A program made the position numbers and the translations under genes. The notes beneath the pieces were generated by a model that saw only the letters and a list, made by a program, of their open reading frames with translations, did not search any database and was not told the origin of the DNA. This document shows, in pieces, positions 8,448-17,896 of a DNA stretch of 64,000 nucleotides (positions are counted from its first letter, which is position 1; the number at the start of each line of letters is the position of its first letter). Origin of the DNA: Arthrobacter silviterrae (GTDB taxonomy: Bacteria > Actinomycetota > Actinomycetes > Actinomycetales > Micrococcaceae); the NCBI RefSeq assembly GCF_011045165.1, contig NZ_JAAKZI010000001.1, positions 124,001-188,000 of the forward strand. The letters are read 5' to 3'.

Positions 8448-9053
8448 CTACTTGTCGGCCGGCGTGTCGATGGACGCCATGAGCTCCACCACACGGTCCA
8501 GGAACGCGTCGACCTGGCTTTCCTCATACCCGGCCGGGCCCTTGGCGGGGGAAAAGACTGCCCGGCGGACCACGTCCACGCTGAGCTCGCCGTTGTCTTC
8601 AATGTAGGTGAGCAGCTCGTGGCAGAGCAGGTCAACATCCTCGATGCTGTAGCTCTGCGCGTTCCGGCGGGCCGGGCGGCGGAAGCGTTCGCCGTCGGGC
8701 CGGTGCAGCCTGCCGCGCAGCACTGCGGCCGTCTTGCCGATCTTGAGCATCCAGGCCTTTTCGCCGTCGGCCTTGATCAGCAGCTCCTTTTCGCGGAGCA
8801 CAAATTCGTCCTCGATGCGGTCCATGGCGGCGTCCACGGCCTGCGCGTTGTAGCCGCCCCGGGCGGGTTCAAACGACGCCGTGCGGACGTCATGGCTGGT
8901 GATGGGCGTGTCGGCCGTGTTGGAGTTGAGAAAGTAGGCGCGGGCACGGTCCAGGAACACGTCAACCTGCTTGACGTTGTAGCCAATTTCCTTGGGGCCA
9001 ACCAGCTTGAACTTGGAGTTGGTGCGGGTCTTTTCTTCCACGGTCACAGTCAT
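8448..9053 (-). CDS. DivIVA-domain repeat protein
   Basis: About 201 residues with repeated short motifs of the form GYN/E-x3-VDxFLDR. Copies are IGYNVKQVDVFLDR (about 22-35), GGYNAQAVDAAMDR (about 67-80) and AGYEESQVDAFLDR (about 177-190), with a degenerate YSIEDVDLLCHEL between. These are the N-terminal membrane-curvature motifs of DivIVA (DivI1A repeats), here without a long coiled coil. It sits just downstream of cdsA on the same strand and ends 9 bases from the convergent symporter. A role in cell-envelope growth or division is inferred. The start is uncertain; an in-frame ATG at 9071 is also possible. Confidence 0.8.
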   Translation of the reverse strand: MTVTVEEKTRTNSKFKLVGPKEIGYNVKQVDVFLDRARAYFLNSNTADTPITSHDVRTASFEPARGGYNAQAVDAAMDRIEDEFVLREKELLIKADGEKAWMLKIGKTAAVLRGRLHRPDGERFRRPARRNAQSYSIEDVDLLCHELLTYIEDNGELSVDVVRRAVFSPAKGPAGYEESQVDAFLDRVVELMASIDTPADK

Positions 9054-9111
9054 TCCTAGAGGGTTTTGCATTCTTGGACGGAAACGGGGGGCACGGGCTG
9101 TTTGATGCACA

Positions 9112-10482
9112 TCATAACTGGCCCAATATGCTGAAGATGGCATAGGCCACGGGAGCCGCGAACAGGATTGAATCCAGCCGGTCCATGACGCCGCCATGGC
9201 CCGGCAGCAGGTTGCTCATGTCCTTCACGCCGAGTTCACGCTTGACCATGGATTCGGCAAAGTCGCCGCCGGTGCCGGCCAGGACCATCCCAATGGCCAG
9301 GGCGAGCCCCACCCACCAGTGCTGGTCCAGCAGGAAAACAGTGGCCGGGATGGCCACCAGGGTGGCTCCCCCCATCGAACCGGCGAACCCCTCCCACGAC
9401 TTCTTGGGGCTGATCTGCGGGGCCATCGGGTGCTTGCCGAACAGCACGCCCACCAGGTAGCCGAAGGTGTCATTGGCCACCACCAGGATCAGCATGATGA
9501 CCACTTCAACAACGCCGGGGTTGATGTTTCCCAGGTCCGGGGTCAGCCCGAGGGTGGGTCCGGTTGTCCCCCGCAGCATCAGAAAGACGAAGCTGAGCAG
9601 GAAAGGAATCCACAGGAGGGAAAAGACTCCGGCCACGATGCTTTTCACGGCGCCCGGCTCCGAGTCCAGGGACCGCCACAGCAAGGTGGCCCCCGCCGTG
9701 GCCACGAGGGCAAAGAGCAGGCCTTCCGAACCGGCAAAATAGGCCGACGCCGGCATGGCCAGGGCGCCAATCATCACGGGGGTCAGGGGCGTCTTGATTC
9801 CCCTGCGGGCAATGGCGCGGGAGACCTCCCAAACGCCGACAGTGGAAAAGGCCGTGGCCACGATGACGAAAGCCACGGGGAAAAAGAGCAGGCTGCCCAG
9901 CACCAGGACCAGCAGGGTGACGCCCACGCCGACGGCGGCGGGCAGGTCGCGCCCGGCCTTGGGAGTGCGCTGCGGCTTCCCGGCCGACACCTCGTCCGGG
10001 ATCGCCGCAACTGGTCCCACGGGCAGGGGAACTGCGGGCACGGGGACTGCGGGCACGGGGGCTGCGGGCACGGGCACTGCGGGCCGCTGGCGGGCGGGCG
10101 CCTTGGGTTTGGATGACTTGGGTTTGGGCGCCTTGGCCTTCGATTCGTGGGCCTGCTGGGCCGGCACTGGCGCCGCCGGTGCCGGCACAGGCTTGGCAGC
10201 CGGTGCAGGCACGCCCGGTGCATTTGCCGCCGGAGCACCCGGTGCAGGAGCCGCCGATTCAGGCACGACGGCGCCCGCCGTCGTCGGGGGTCCTGACAGC
10301 TTGGCTGCCGGCGTGTTTTCGGGCACCACAACGGGAATCAAACCCGTCAATTCAGCAACGCGCCGGGCTTTCCGAGTGGGAAATTGGTAGGCGGCGGGCT
10401 CCGCGGCGGCATCCGCTGCTGGGCTGGGAGCGTCCGGCCCCTCCCCAGGGGAACCGGCCGGCGCGGGCTGGGGGTCGTTCAT
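9112..10482 (-). CDS. cdsA: phosphatidate cytidylyltransferase (CDP-diacylglycerol synthase)
   Basis: A 456-residue integral membrane enzyme that makes CDP-diacylglycerol from phosphatidate and CTP, the precursor of all phospholipids. The C-terminal signature is intact: VKRELGVKDMSNLLPGHGGVMDRLDS near residues 412-438. About eight helices follow an unusual 180-residue cytoplasmic N terminus rich in Pro and Ala, with short repeats (PVPAVPVPAVPLP). The ATG shares one base with the frr stop (TGATG), so the two are coupled. The N-terminal extension is disordered and its role is unknown. Confidence 0.95.
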   Translation of the reverse strand: MNDPQPAPAGSPGEGPDAPSPAADAAAEPAAYQFPTRKARRVAELTGLIPVVVPENTPAAKLSGPPTTAGAVVPESAAPAPGAPAANAPGVPAPAAKPVPAPAAPVPAQQAHESKAKAPKPKSSKPKAPARQRPAVPVPAAPVPAVPVPAVPLPVGPVAAIPDEVSAGKPQRTPKAGRDLPAAVGVGVTLLVLVLGSLLFFPVAFVIVATAFSTVGVWEVSRAIARRGIKTPLTPVMIGALAMPASAYFAGSEGLLFALVATAGATLLWRSLDSEPGAVKSIVAGVFSLLWIPFLLSFVFLMLRGTTGPTLGLTPDLGNINPGVVEVVIMLILVVANDTFGYLVGVLFGKHPMAPQISPKKSWEGFAGSMGGATLVAIPATVFLLDQHWWVGLALAIGMVLAGTGGDFAESMVKRELGVKDMSNLLPGHGGVMDRLDSILFAAPVAYAIFSILGQL

Positions 10483-11039
10483 CAGACTTCGAGAAGCTCG
10501 ACTTCCTTGCGCTTGAGCAGCTCGTCCACGGTGTCCGTGTGCGCCTTGGTCAGGGCGTCCAGTTCCTTCTCGGCACGGGCACCCTCGTCTTCGCCGGCGT
10601 CGCCGTCCTTGACCAGCTTGTCCAGCTGTTCCTTTGCCTTGCGGCGGATGTTGCGCACAGAGACCTTGGCGTCTTCCCCCTTGGTGCGCACCAATTTCAC
10701 ATATTCCTTGCGGCGCTCCTGCGTCAGCTCCGGCATCATGATCCGGATGACATTCCCGTCATTGGACGGGTTCGCGCCCACCTCTGAGGAGCTCAGGGCG
10801 CGTTCAATTTCATGCAGCGCGGACTTGTCGAAGGGGGTGATCAGCAGGGTGCGCGCTTCGGGGACGGCAAAGGAGGCCAGCTGCTGGAGCGGGGTGGGCG
10901 CCCCGTAGTACTCCACCATGACCTTGGCGAACATGGCAGGGTTGGCGCGTCCGGTCCGCACTGCGGAGAAGTCTTCCTTGGCGACCTCGATGGCCTTGTC
11001 CATCTTGTCTTCTGCCTCGAACAAGGTTTCTTCGATCAC
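10482..11039 (-). CDS. frr: ribosome recycling factor
   Basis: A 185-residue protein, the usual RRF length. It starts at a GTG ([13 protein letters not shown]) with GGGAG about 8 bases upstream, and shows [29 protein letters not shown] and the [23 protein letters not shown] block. It splits post-termination ribosomes together with EF-G. It lies in the conserved rpsB-tsf-pyrH-frr order and is coupled to cdsA. Confidence 0.97.
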   Translation of the reverse strand: MIEETLFEAEDKMDKAIEVAKEDFSAVRTGRANPAMFAKVMVEYYGAPTPLQQLASFAVPEARTLLITPFDKSALHEIERALSSSEVGANPSNDGNVIRIMMPELTQERRKEYVKLVRTKGEDAKVSVRNIRRKAKEQLDKLVKDGDAGEDEGARAEKELDALTKAHTDTVDELLKRKEVELLEV

Positions 11040-11174
11040 GTCTGTCTCCCTCAACAATTTGGTGTACACAACTCATCCACGGCGCGTGCACGTGGCAATC
11101 CTGAAACCATCCTACCGTGGGATGGCCGTGGGATGAGGACGACGCCGGGCCGTCACCGCGCGCCAAATGGCCTC

Positions 11175-11936
11175 CTAGGGTGTGACCAGGGTGCCCAGTT
11201 CCTCGCCCAAAATGGCCCGTGCCACATTGCCCTGCCCCTGCATGCCAAATACCAGCATGGTGACGTTGTTGTCCCGGCACAGGCTGAACGCCGTCTGGTC
11301 CATGACGCGAATGTCTCGGGCCATGGCTTCGTCGTAGCTGAGGTGGTCAAGCTTGACGGCTGTGGGGTCCTTCTTGGGGTCCGCGGTGTAGACGCCGTCC
11401 ACGCCGTTTTTGGCCATCAGGACCACGTCGGCGTGGACTTCCAGCGCACGCTGGGCGGCCACGGTGTCGGTGGAGAAGTAAGGCAGGCCGGCGCCGGCAC
11501 CGAAAATGACCACGCGGCTCTTCTCCATGTGGCGGATGGCCCGGCGCGGAATGTAGGCCTCGGCCACCTGGCCCATGGTGATGGCGCTTTGCACGCGGGT
11601 GTCAACGCCTGCCTGCTCCAGGAAGTCCTGCAGGGCCAGGCAGTTCATGACCGTTCCCAGCATGCCCATGTAGTCGGCGCGGGAGCGGTCCATTCCCGAG
11701 GCGGAGAGTTCCGCGCCCCGGAAGAAGTTTCCCCCGCCCACCACGATGGCAACTTCCACCCTGTCCACCGTGCTGGCAATCTGCTGGGCGATGTCGCGGA
11801 TGGTGGCGGGGTCAACGCCGAGCTTGCCGGCACCAAAGACCTCCCCGGAAAGCTTGAGCAGCACACGGCGGCGCTTGATGGTGCCTGAGGGGTTGTGGGG
11901 AACGTCCTGCGTGGTGTCGGGGGTGTTCGTTGTCAT
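11175..11936 (-). CDS. pyrH: uridylate kinase (UMP kinase)
   Basis: A 253-residue hexameric amino-acid-kinase-fold enzyme that phosphorylates UMP to UDP. Motifs are [18 protein letters not shown] (nucleotide site), [25 protein letters not shown]-like [20 protein letters not shown] and [11 protein letters not shown]. The ATG at 11936 follows GGAAGG. There is a 20-residue N-terminal tail ahead of the core. It sits between tsf and frr as in most bacteria. Confidence 0.97.
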   Translation of the reverse strand: MTTNTPDTTQDVPHNPSGTIKRRRVLLKLSGEVFGAGKLGVDPATIRDIAQQIASTVDRVEVAIVVGGGNFFRGAELSASGMDRSRADYMGMLGTVMNCLALQDFLEQAGVDTRVQSAITMGQVAEAYIPRRAIRHMEKSRVVIFGAGAGLPYFSTDTVAAQRALEVHADVVLMAKNGVDGVYTADPKKDPTAVKLDHLSYDEAMARDIRVMDQTAFSLCRDNNVTMLVFGMQGQGNVARAILGEELGTLVTP

Positions 11937-12032
11937 GTCGCCTTCCATCGGGGCCGGCAGCCTGCAGCTGGACGGCGTTCCCTCAATGCAGTTGTGTTCG
12001 GTGCGTCTCAAATCCTATCTGACGCGGGGCGC

Positions 12033-12067
12033 AAGAAAGGGGCAGCCGACCATGGCGGCTGCCCCTT
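12033..12067 (-). terminator. rho-independent terminator after tsf
   Basis: Twelve-base perfect arms AAGGGGCAGCCG (12037-12048) and CGGCTGCCCCTT (12056-12067) with a 7-base loop. On the minus strand the stem is followed by TTTCTT. It separates tsf from pyrH. Confidence 0.8.
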
Positions 12068-12093
12068 CTTCGTCACATCAGCAGTTTGCTGCT

Positions 12094-12921
12094 TTATGCC
12101 CCAACGCGGAAGCGGGCAAAGGCAACAGGCTTGACGCCGGCGTCGTTCAGAACGGTGCCAACACTCTTCTTGGCATCCTTCGCGAAGGACTGGTCCACCA
12201 GCACGATTTCCTTGAAGAAGCCGGTCAGGCGGCCTTCAACGATCTTCGCCATGGCAGCTTCGGGCTTGCCTTCAGCTTGGGCAGTCTCGGTGGCGATGCG
12301 GCGCTCGTTCTCGACGGTCTCCGCAGCAACTTCCTCGCGGGTGAGGAACGTCGGGGACATGGCTGCAATGTGCACGGCAACGTCGTGGGCGACTTCCTGG
12401 TTGTCGCCGTCGACCGCGAACAGCACGCCGACCTGGGCCGGGAGGTCCTTGGACGTCTTGTGCAGGTAGGCGTCAACCGTGGCACCCTCGACGCGGGCAA
12501 TGCGGCGAATGGCAACCTTTTCGCCCAACAGCGCGCCGGCTTCAATGACAGCCTCGGACAGCGGCTTGCCGTCAAGGTCTGCGGCCAGCAGGCTGTCGAC
12601 GTCGGAGACGCCTGAAGCCAGGGCGGTGGCCAGGACCTTGTTGGAGAACTCGATGAACGGGGCAGCCTTGGCCACGAAGTCGGTCTCGCAGTTGACCTCA
12701 ACCATGACGCCCACGCCGTTTTCAGCCTTGGCGGCAACCAGGCCCTCAGCCGTGGAACGGCCTTCGCGCTTGGTGGCACCCTTGAGGCCCTTGATGCGGA
12801 TGAACTCCATGGCCTTCTCGGCGTCGCCGTTGGCCTCGTCGAGAGCCTTCTTGACGTCCATCATGCCAGCGCCAGTGCGCTCGCGCAGAGCCTTAATATC
12901 AGCGGCGGTGTAGTTCGCCAT
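12094..12921 (-). CDS. tsf: elongation factor Ts
   Basis: A 275-residue EF-Ts, the guanine-nucleotide exchange factor of EF-Tu. The N-terminal UBA-like domain shows LRERTGAGMMDVKKALDEANGD, and the core shows VEVNCETDFVAK (the TDFV motif that reaches the EF-Tu Mg2+ site). Alanine-rich C-terminal region with ALASGVSDVDSLLA and VGVLFAVDG. It follows rpsB and has its own terminator. Confidence 0.97.
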   Translation of the reverse strand: MANYTAADIKALRERTGAGMMDVKKALDEANGDAEKAMEFIRIKGLKGATKREGRSTAEGLVAAKAENGVGVMVEVNCETDFVAKAAPFIEFSNKVLATALASGVSDVDSLLAADLDGKPLSEAVIEAGALLGEKVAIRRIARVEGATVDAYLHKTSKDLPAQVGVLFAVDGDNQEVAHDVAVHIAAMSPTFLTREEVAAETVENERRIATETAQAEGKPEAAMAKIVEGRLTGFFKEIVLVDQSFAKDAKKSVGTVLNDAGVKPVAFARFRVGA

Positions 12922-12973
12922 ATGAACCCCTCAGTGTAGATTTTTGCGTATTTTGACTTGCTTCACTGAACTC

Positions 12974-13014
12974 TGGCAGGACCGCTGCGCCTTGTGGGCG
13001 CCGCGATCCTGCCA
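12974..13014 (-). terminator. hairpin between rpsB and tsf
   Basis: Arms TGGCAGGA (12974-12981) and TCCTGCCA (13007-13014) with a GC-rich interior that can also pair. No clear T run follows, so it may be an attenuating or processing hairpin rather than a full stop. Confidence 0.5.
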
Positions 13015-13068
13015 GCGTCTAAGTCCTCAGTGCGGCGGCCGGTTGACCCGCCCGCCGTGGAGTCGGAA

Positions 13069-13965
13069 TTACTTTTCGGTTGCAGCTTCTTCAGCGGCGG
13101 CCTCGGCCGGAGCCTCTTCGGCAACCGGAGCAGCCTCGGCGGCAGGGGCCTCGACAGCAGCTTCGGCCGGAGCACCAGCCTCTGCCGGAGCAGCGGCGGT
13201 GTCGCCTTCGAGAAGCTCGCGCTCCCACTCGGCCAGCGGCTCAGCCGCAGCTTCTTCACTGCCCGTTGCCTTGGCGTTGCGGGCGATGAGGCCCTCGGCA
13301 ATGGCGTCGGCGATCACGCGGGTCAGCAGCGCAACGGAGCGGATGGCGTCGTCGTTGCCCGGGATCGGGAAGTCGACGTCGTCCGGGTTGCAGTTGGAGT
13401 CCAGGATGGCAACAACGGGGATGTTCAGCTTGTGGGCCTCGTCAATGGCGAGGTGCTCCTTAGGGGTGTCAACAACCCAGATCAGGGACGGTGCCTTGGT
13501 CAGGTTGCGGATGCCGCCGAGGTTGGTCTGCAGCTTGGTGAGCTCACGCTTGAGGAGCAGGAGCTCCTTCTTGGTGTGGCCCGAGGAGGCAACGTCCTCG
13601 AAGTTGATCTCTTCGAGTTCCTTCATGCGCTGGATGCGCTTGGAAACCGTCTGGAAGTTGGTGAGCATGCCACCGAGCCAGCGCTGGTTCACGTAGGGCT
13701 GGCCCACGCGGGTTGCCTGCTCGGCGATGGCTTCCTGTGCCTGCTTCTTGGTGCCGACGAAGAGCACGGTGCCGCCGTGTGCAACGGTGGCCTTCACGAA
13801 CTCGTACGCGCGGTCAATGAAGGACAGTGACTGCTGCAGGTCGATGATGTAGATGCCGTTGCGCTCCGTGAGGATGAATCGCTTCATCTTCGGGTTCCAA
13901 CGACGGGTCTGGTGTCCAAAGTGGACGCCGCTGTCAAGCAGCTGGCGCATGGTTACGACGGGCAT
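13069..13965 (-). CDS. rpsB: 30S ribosomal protein S2
   Basis: A 298-residue S2. Family signatures near both ends of the core are visible: [24 protein letters not shown] at the start and [25 protein letters not shown] in the middle. The last 65 residues form an Ala/Glu-rich acidic tail typical of actinobacterial S2. The ATG at 13965 has AAGGAG ten bases upstream. Heads the rpsB-tsf operon. Confidence 0.97.
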   Translation of the reverse strand: MPVVTMRQLLDSGVHFGHQTRRWNPKMKRFILTERNGIYIIDLQQSLSFIDRAYEFVKATVAHGGTVLFVGTKKQAQEAIAEQATRVGQPYVNQRWLGGMLTNFQTVSKRIQRMKELEEINFEDVASSGHTKKELLLLKRELTKLQTNLGGIRNLTKAPSLIWVVDTPKEHLAIDEAHKLNIPVVAILDSNCNPDDVDFPIPGNDDAIRSVALLTRVIADAIAEGLIARNAKATGSEEAAAEPLAEWERELLEGDTAAAPAEAGAPAEAAVEAPAAEAAPVAEEAPAEAAAEEAATEK

Positions 13966-14316
13966 GCCGGCGCTCCTTCTATTTCTTTTACGGTTCTTTA
14001 GCTTGAAAACCGGGCGAAAAGTGCCGTCCGGCCCTGCTCCTGGCACCCTATTGCGCGTCCATGTCCCGCCGGAAAAGGCGGACCGTATGGGCACAATCCA
14101 TCCGCAGGACCCAAGAAATTTCCTGGGCACCTCGTCAGGGTGGGGTGCGCGTAGTCAGCATGCAAAGAGCACACTGCTCCCACAATGTTACTACAGTGCC
14201 GTGGTGCGGGCTAACCGCCGGCAATGCCCCCTCCACAGGCACCGCACCCGCCGCGGGCGTCCACAAATGTGCGCCGTGCTCCCCCGCCGAGTCCCGGGAG
14301 CGCGCATGCTGGTGCC
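13966..14316. promoter_or_regulatory. rpsB leader and divergent promoter region
   Basis: No gene is seen in these 351 bases. A near-perfect palindrome around GAAATTTC with CCCA/TGGG ends lies at 14110-14127, within the likely 5' leader of rpsB. S2 commonly autoregulates through its leader, so this stem is a candidate, but I see no known consensus. Confidence 0.35.
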
Positions 14317-14898
14317 ATGGAACTGACCGGGCTGCGAGCAAAACACCACATATGGCTGGCTTCACTGCTGCTTGCGGCACTGCTGCCCCTCCCGGGTGCT
14401 GCTGCCGCGCCCAGCCAGCTTCCCGTTTCACCAACGACGGCGGCGCGCCCGCTGCCGGCATCCCTCGCCTGGGGCTGGCCGCTGGCCGGGCGCCCCGTGG
14501 TGGTCCACGCCTTTGACCCGCCGAGCCAGCCTTGGCTCTCCGGACACCGGGGCGTGGACCTGCTGGCCCCGTTGGGGGCCGGCATCAAGTCACCGACGGC
14601 GGGCGTCATCACCTTTGCGGGGGTGGTGGTGGACCGCCCCGTGCTGACAGTGGCCACCGCCAGCGGCCTGTTGCTCAGTTTCGAGCCCGTGGCGTCCACT
14701 CTCAAGCCGGGCGACGCCGTCGTGCAGGGAAGCGTGCTGGGCACCCTGGCCTCCCCCACACACTGCGACGCCGGGCCGCCGGGGCAGGCCAGCTGCCTGC
14801 ACTGGGGTGTGCGCCGCGGGGACGTTTACCTGAATCCCCTGCAGTTCATTCTCGACCTGCGGCCGTCGGTCCTGCTGCCCATGGACTCCGCGCCCTAA
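14317..14898 (+). CDS. secreted M23-family metallopeptidase
   Basis: A 193-residue protein with a signal peptide (helix HIWLASLLLAALLPLPGAAAA, about 11-31) followed by a LytM/M23 domain. HRGVDLLAPLGAGIKSPTAGVI supplies the first zinc ligands (HxxxD), and LHWGVRRGDVYLNPL supplies the last His. The usual HLHFE pair reads CLHWGV, so one His of the HxH motif is replaced by Cys, which may alter activity. Divergent from rpsB, an arrangement common in actinobacteria. Likely acts on peptidoglycan cross-links or is a LytM-type activator. Confidence 0.87.
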   Translation: MELTGLRAKHHIWLASLLLAALLPLPGAAAAPSQLPVSPTTAARPLPASLAWGWPLAGRPVVVHAFDPPSQPWLSGHRGVDLLAPLGAGIKSPTAGVITFAGVVVDRPVLTVATASGLLLSFEPVASTLKPGDAVVQGSVLGTLASPTHCDAGPPGQASCLHWGVRRGDVYLNPLQFILDLRPSVLLPMDSAP

Positions 14899-14946
14899 TT
14901 GGGGGTGGGTGCCGTCAGGAATTGTCCCGCGCGGGGGCGCGACGGC

Positions 14947-16137
14947 CTACACGATGGCGGAGACGCCCGTGATGGCGCGGCCGGTGACCAGGGTGTTGAT
15001 CTCGTAGGTGCCCTCATAGGAGTAGATGGCCTCGGCGTCTGCGAAGATCTTGGCCATCTCGTAGTCGGTGACGATGCCGTTGCCGCCCAGCACCGAGCGG
15101 CCCATGGCCACCGTTTCGCGCATCCGGGCCGTGGTGAATGCCTTGGCGAGGGCGGACTGTTCGTCCTTGGCCTGGCCCAGGTCCTCCAACTGCGAGAGCC
15201 GCACCATCATGCCCATGGACGCGGTGGCATTGCCGAGCATTTTCACCAGCTGGTCCTGGATGAGCTGGAAGGAGGCCAGGGGGCGGCCGAACTGCTGGCG
15301 TTCCACCGCGTAGCGGCGGGCCACGTCAAAGGCGGCAAGTTGGAGGCCCACTGCCTGCCAGGCAACGGCCAGGCGGGTGACCTTCAGGACCTTGTTGGTG
15401 TCGCGGAAGCTGTTGCCGCCGGCCAGCTTGAAGGCATCCGGGACCACCACGTTCTCCAGCGTGATGTCTGCATTCTGCACCGTGCGCAGGGAGATCTTGT
15501 TTTCGATCTTGGTGGCGGTGTAGCCAGCCAATGTGGTGTCGACAAGGAACGCCTTGACCTGGTTGTCGGCAACGTCGCGTGCGTAAATTACCACCCAGTC
15601 GGAGAAGGTGGCATTGCCGATCCAGCGCTTGGCACCGTTGAGAATCCAGTTGTCGCCGTCGCGCACGGCGGTGGTGCGGGTGCCGCCGGCCACGTCCGAG
15701 CCGCCCAGCGGTTCGGTCAGGCCGAAGGCACCGATCTTCTTCAGCGCGTAGATGTCCGGAAGCCAGGCCGCCTTTTGCTCGTCGGAGGCCAATGCTTCGA
15801 TGGAACCGGTAAAGAGGCCGTCGTGGACGCCCATGAAGGTGGCGATGGAGGCGTCGGCGCGGGTGAACTCGGCGTGGACAATGCCGGCAAAGACATTCGA
15901 CCAGCCCTGGCGTCGCACGGGGCTCACCAGGTTGGCCGCCGCCAGCTTGGGGATCAGCTCCATGGGGAATTCGCCGCGGTTCCAGCAATCCACGGCAATG
16001 GGCTTGATTTCCTTGGCCAGGAAATCGCGGATCTCCTGCAGGCGTTCACGCTCGGCAGCGGAGAGCAGCTGCTCAAATCCGAAAAAATCGCCGTCTGCAT
16101 AGGGGAGGTTGTTGGGGTCTGCGGCGGCCTGGGGCAT
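14947..16137 (-). CDS. acyl-CoA dehydrogenase, glutaryl-CoA dehydrogenase type
   Basis: A 396-residue FAD flavoenzyme. The FAD/substrate motif GAFGLTEPLGGSDVAGG (about 150-166) and the C-terminal catalytic segment YSYEGTYEINTLVTGRAITG (about 370-389, with the Glu of YEGT as base) resemble glutaryl-CoA dehydrogenase more than short- or medium-chain enzymes. It oxidises an acyl-CoA to the enoyl-CoA and passes electrons to ETF; substrate is not proven. Monocistronic, with a palindromic operator about 60 bases upstream of the start. Confidence 0.88.
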   Translation of the reverse strand: MPQAAADPNNLPYADGDFFGFEQLLSAAERERLQEIRDFLAKEIKPIAVDCWNRGEFPMELIPKLAAANLVSPVRRQGWSNVFAGIVHAEFTRADASIATFMGVHDGLFTGSIEALASDEQKAAWLPDIYALKKIGAFGLTEPLGGSDVAGGTRTTAVRDGDNWILNGAKRWIGNATFSDWVVIYARDVADNQVKAFLVDTTLAGYTATKIENKISLRTVQNADITLENVVVPDAFKLAGGNSFRDTNKVLKVTRLAVAWQAVGLQLAAFDVARRYAVERQQFGRPLASFQLIQDQLVKMLGNATASMGMMVRLSQLEDLGQAKDEQSALAKAFTTARMRETVAMGRSVLGGNGIVTDYEMAKIFADAEAIYSYEGTYEINTLVTGRAITGVSAIV

Positions 16138-16194
16138 GGAGAATCCTTTGCTGGTTCACTTCGTTCATGGGGATCGATTTGGCACCCGGCCAAA

Positions 16195-16216
16195 TAAGTT
16201 ACTGATGAGTAACTTA
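16195..16216. promoter_or_regulatory. palindromic operator upstream of acyl-CoA dehydrogenase
   Basis: TAAGTTACT and AGTAACTTA form perfect 9-base arms around GATG. Size and symmetry fit a TetR-family operator. It lies 58-79 bases before the dehydrogenase ATG. No regulator gene is adjacent. Confidence 0.6.
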
Positions 16217-16365
16217 CCGCATTTGGGTGGCGCGGACAACACCCGAGCCGCCGGGCGGGCCGCGAATTCCCCTCGAGACAGCAGCGATGGCGACTTAGGC
16301 CTGCGTTATGTCGCCATCGCTGCATACTGACCGCGTAGTCAGTGCCGCACAGGCCAGATGGGCAC

Positions 16366-16402
16366 AAAAAAATCCCCGGAATCGTTGAGATTCCGGGGAT
16401 TT
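16366..16402 (-). terminator. tRNA terminator
   Basis: Thirteen-base perfect stem (AATCCCCGGAATC and its complement) with a 5-base loop, followed by a T run on the minus strand. Directly downstream of the CAT-anticodon tRNA. Confidence 0.9.
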
Positions 16403-16407
16403 ACACG

Positions 16408-16481
16408 TAGGGCCACTCGGACTTGAACCGAGGACCTTAGGATTATGAGTCCCGCGCTCTAACCAGCTGAGCTATGGCCCC
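16408..16481 (-). tRNA. tRNA with CAT anticodon (elongator Met or Ile2)
   Basis: A 74-base cloverleaf: acceptor GGGGCCA/TGGCCCT with discriminator A, D-arm GCTC...GAGC, anticodon loop CTCATAA, T-arm with GGTTCAAGTCC. CCA is not encoded. CAT can be elongator methionine or lysidine-modified isoleucine-2; the sequence alone does not decide. Not initiator, which lacks the 1-72 pair that is here a G-U. Confidence 0.93.
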
Positions 16482-16554
16482 GTGCAGCGTGCCCTCCCAC
16501 GGCGCCGTTAGGGCTTCGGGGGAAAGCACATCCACAATACTAGTGGGTCCGGCG

Positions 16555-17760
16555 TCAGACCGCGTGATCCTCGTAGCTGCCGCCCCGATAAATGTCCTCG
16601 AAGGTGTCGAGCGTCTTCTTCAGTCCGTGGCGGGCCACCATGGCGTGGCTGGCCGCACCCATTGCCGCACGGTCTTCCGGGGAAAGCCGCATGACCGTGG
16701 TGATTTTCGCGGCGAGGTCATCACTGTCATTGGGCGTGAACAGGTAGCCGTTGACGCCGTCTTCCACCAGGTGCGGCAGGGCCATCGCGTTGGCCAGTAG
16801 CACCGGAGTGGAGGCACTCATCGCCTCCAAAGTCACCAGCGACTGCAACTCGGCGGTACCGGGCATCACAAACAAGTCAGCCTTGAGGTACACGTCGCGC
16901 AGTTCAGCATCGCTGATCAGACCCGTGAAGCTGACGCGGGAGGAGAGCCCGAGCCTTTCAGCCTGGGCCTTAAGCGCGGACTTGACCTCGCCGCCACCCA
17001 CCACCACCAGGTGCAGGTTAAGGTCCGCAGGCGTCTTGGCCAGCGCATCAATGAGCACATCGATGTGCTTTTCCTCGGCCAGCCTCCCCACGAACGCCAC
17101 GGTCGGGTACGGGTTGCGCTCCAGGACTTCCCCGGGCGCCAGCTCGTAGTTGCCCACCTCGATGCCGTTGGACAGCGGCAGCACCTTGCGCAGGAATGCG
17201 TGCTGGTGCATGGCCTTGGCAGCAAGGGGCGTGGGGGTGGTCACCACGTCGGCCCGGCTCATGACCTTGCCCATGTCGCGCCAGGAAACCCGGCCCACAA
17301 TGTTTTTGAACCACTGCGGGAAGGGCAGGAACGGGTTCAGGTTCTCCGGCATGAAGTGGTTCGTGGCCACAATGCGGATCCCCCGCCGCTGGGCCTCGTA
17401 CACCACGTGCTCGCCAATCATGTAGTGGCTCTGCACGTGCACCACGTCCGGCTTGATCACGTCAAACAGGGCGGTGATGTCCTTCTTGATTTCCCATGGC
17501 AGGCACACCCTGAAGTATTCGTGCGTGGGCACGGGCCGTGAGCGCAGGCGGTGCAGCGTGGCTTCCGGGTGCTTCTCCGTGTACATGGGCCCGCCGTCGG
17601 GGCGGAATGTCATGACATGGACGTCGTGGCCGCGCGCCGTCATGCCGGTGGCCAGCCTGAAGCAGAATTGTGCCGCGCCGTTGATGTGCGGCGGATAGGT
17701 GTCAGCGGCAATCAGGATTGTCAGCGGCTTCTGCGGGACCGCGCCCGGGGTGGATGTCAC
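16555..17760 (-). CDS. glycosyltransferase family 4
   Basis: A 401-residue GT-B glycosyltransferase. The N-terminal acceptor domain opens ILIAADTYPPHINGAAQFCFRLATGMTARGHDV. The C-terminal nucleotide-sugar domain shows FVGRLAEEKHIDVLIDAL and FVMPGTAELQSLVTLEAMSASTPVLLANAMALPHLVEDGVNGYLF, the E-x7-E-type donor site. Cytosolic, retaining, likely mannosyl- or glucosyl-transfer to a lipid. The start is GTG 17760 with AGGAGC upstream. Upstream on the same strand, after a 136-base gap, lie a transporter and a CDP-alcohol phosphatidyltransferase, hinting at phospholipid glycosylation, but acceptor is unknown. Confidence 0.88.
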   Translation of the reverse strand: MTSTPGAVPQKPLTILIAADTYPPHINGAAQFCFRLATGMTARGHDVHVMTFRPDGGPMYTEKHPEATLHRLRSRPVPTHEYFRVCLPWEIKKDITALFDVIKPDVVHVQSHYMIGEHVVYEAQRRGIRIVATNHFMPENLNPFLPFPQWFKNIVGRVSWRDMGKVMSRADVVTTPTPLAAKAMHQHAFLRKVLPLSNGIEVGNYELAPGEVLERNPYPTVAFVGRLAEEKHIDVLIDALAKTPADLNLHLVVVGGGEVKSALKAQAERLGLSSRVSFTGLISDAELRDVYLKADLFVMPGTAELQSLVTLEAMSASTPVLLANAMALPHLVEDGVNGYLFTPNDSDDLAAKITTVMRLSPEDRAAMGAASHAMVARHGLKKTLDTFEDIYRGGSYEDHAV

Positions 17761-17896
17761 GGATATTGCTCCTGGTGGCTTGGTTGGCAGCCGGACGTGA
17801 CCGGTGCCCAACGCGAGGCAACCGCAGGGGTTCCCAACGCCGTCGTACGTAGTGTCTGGAGGTTCCCGGAAACTGCGGGATCCATGGGGTGGTGCC

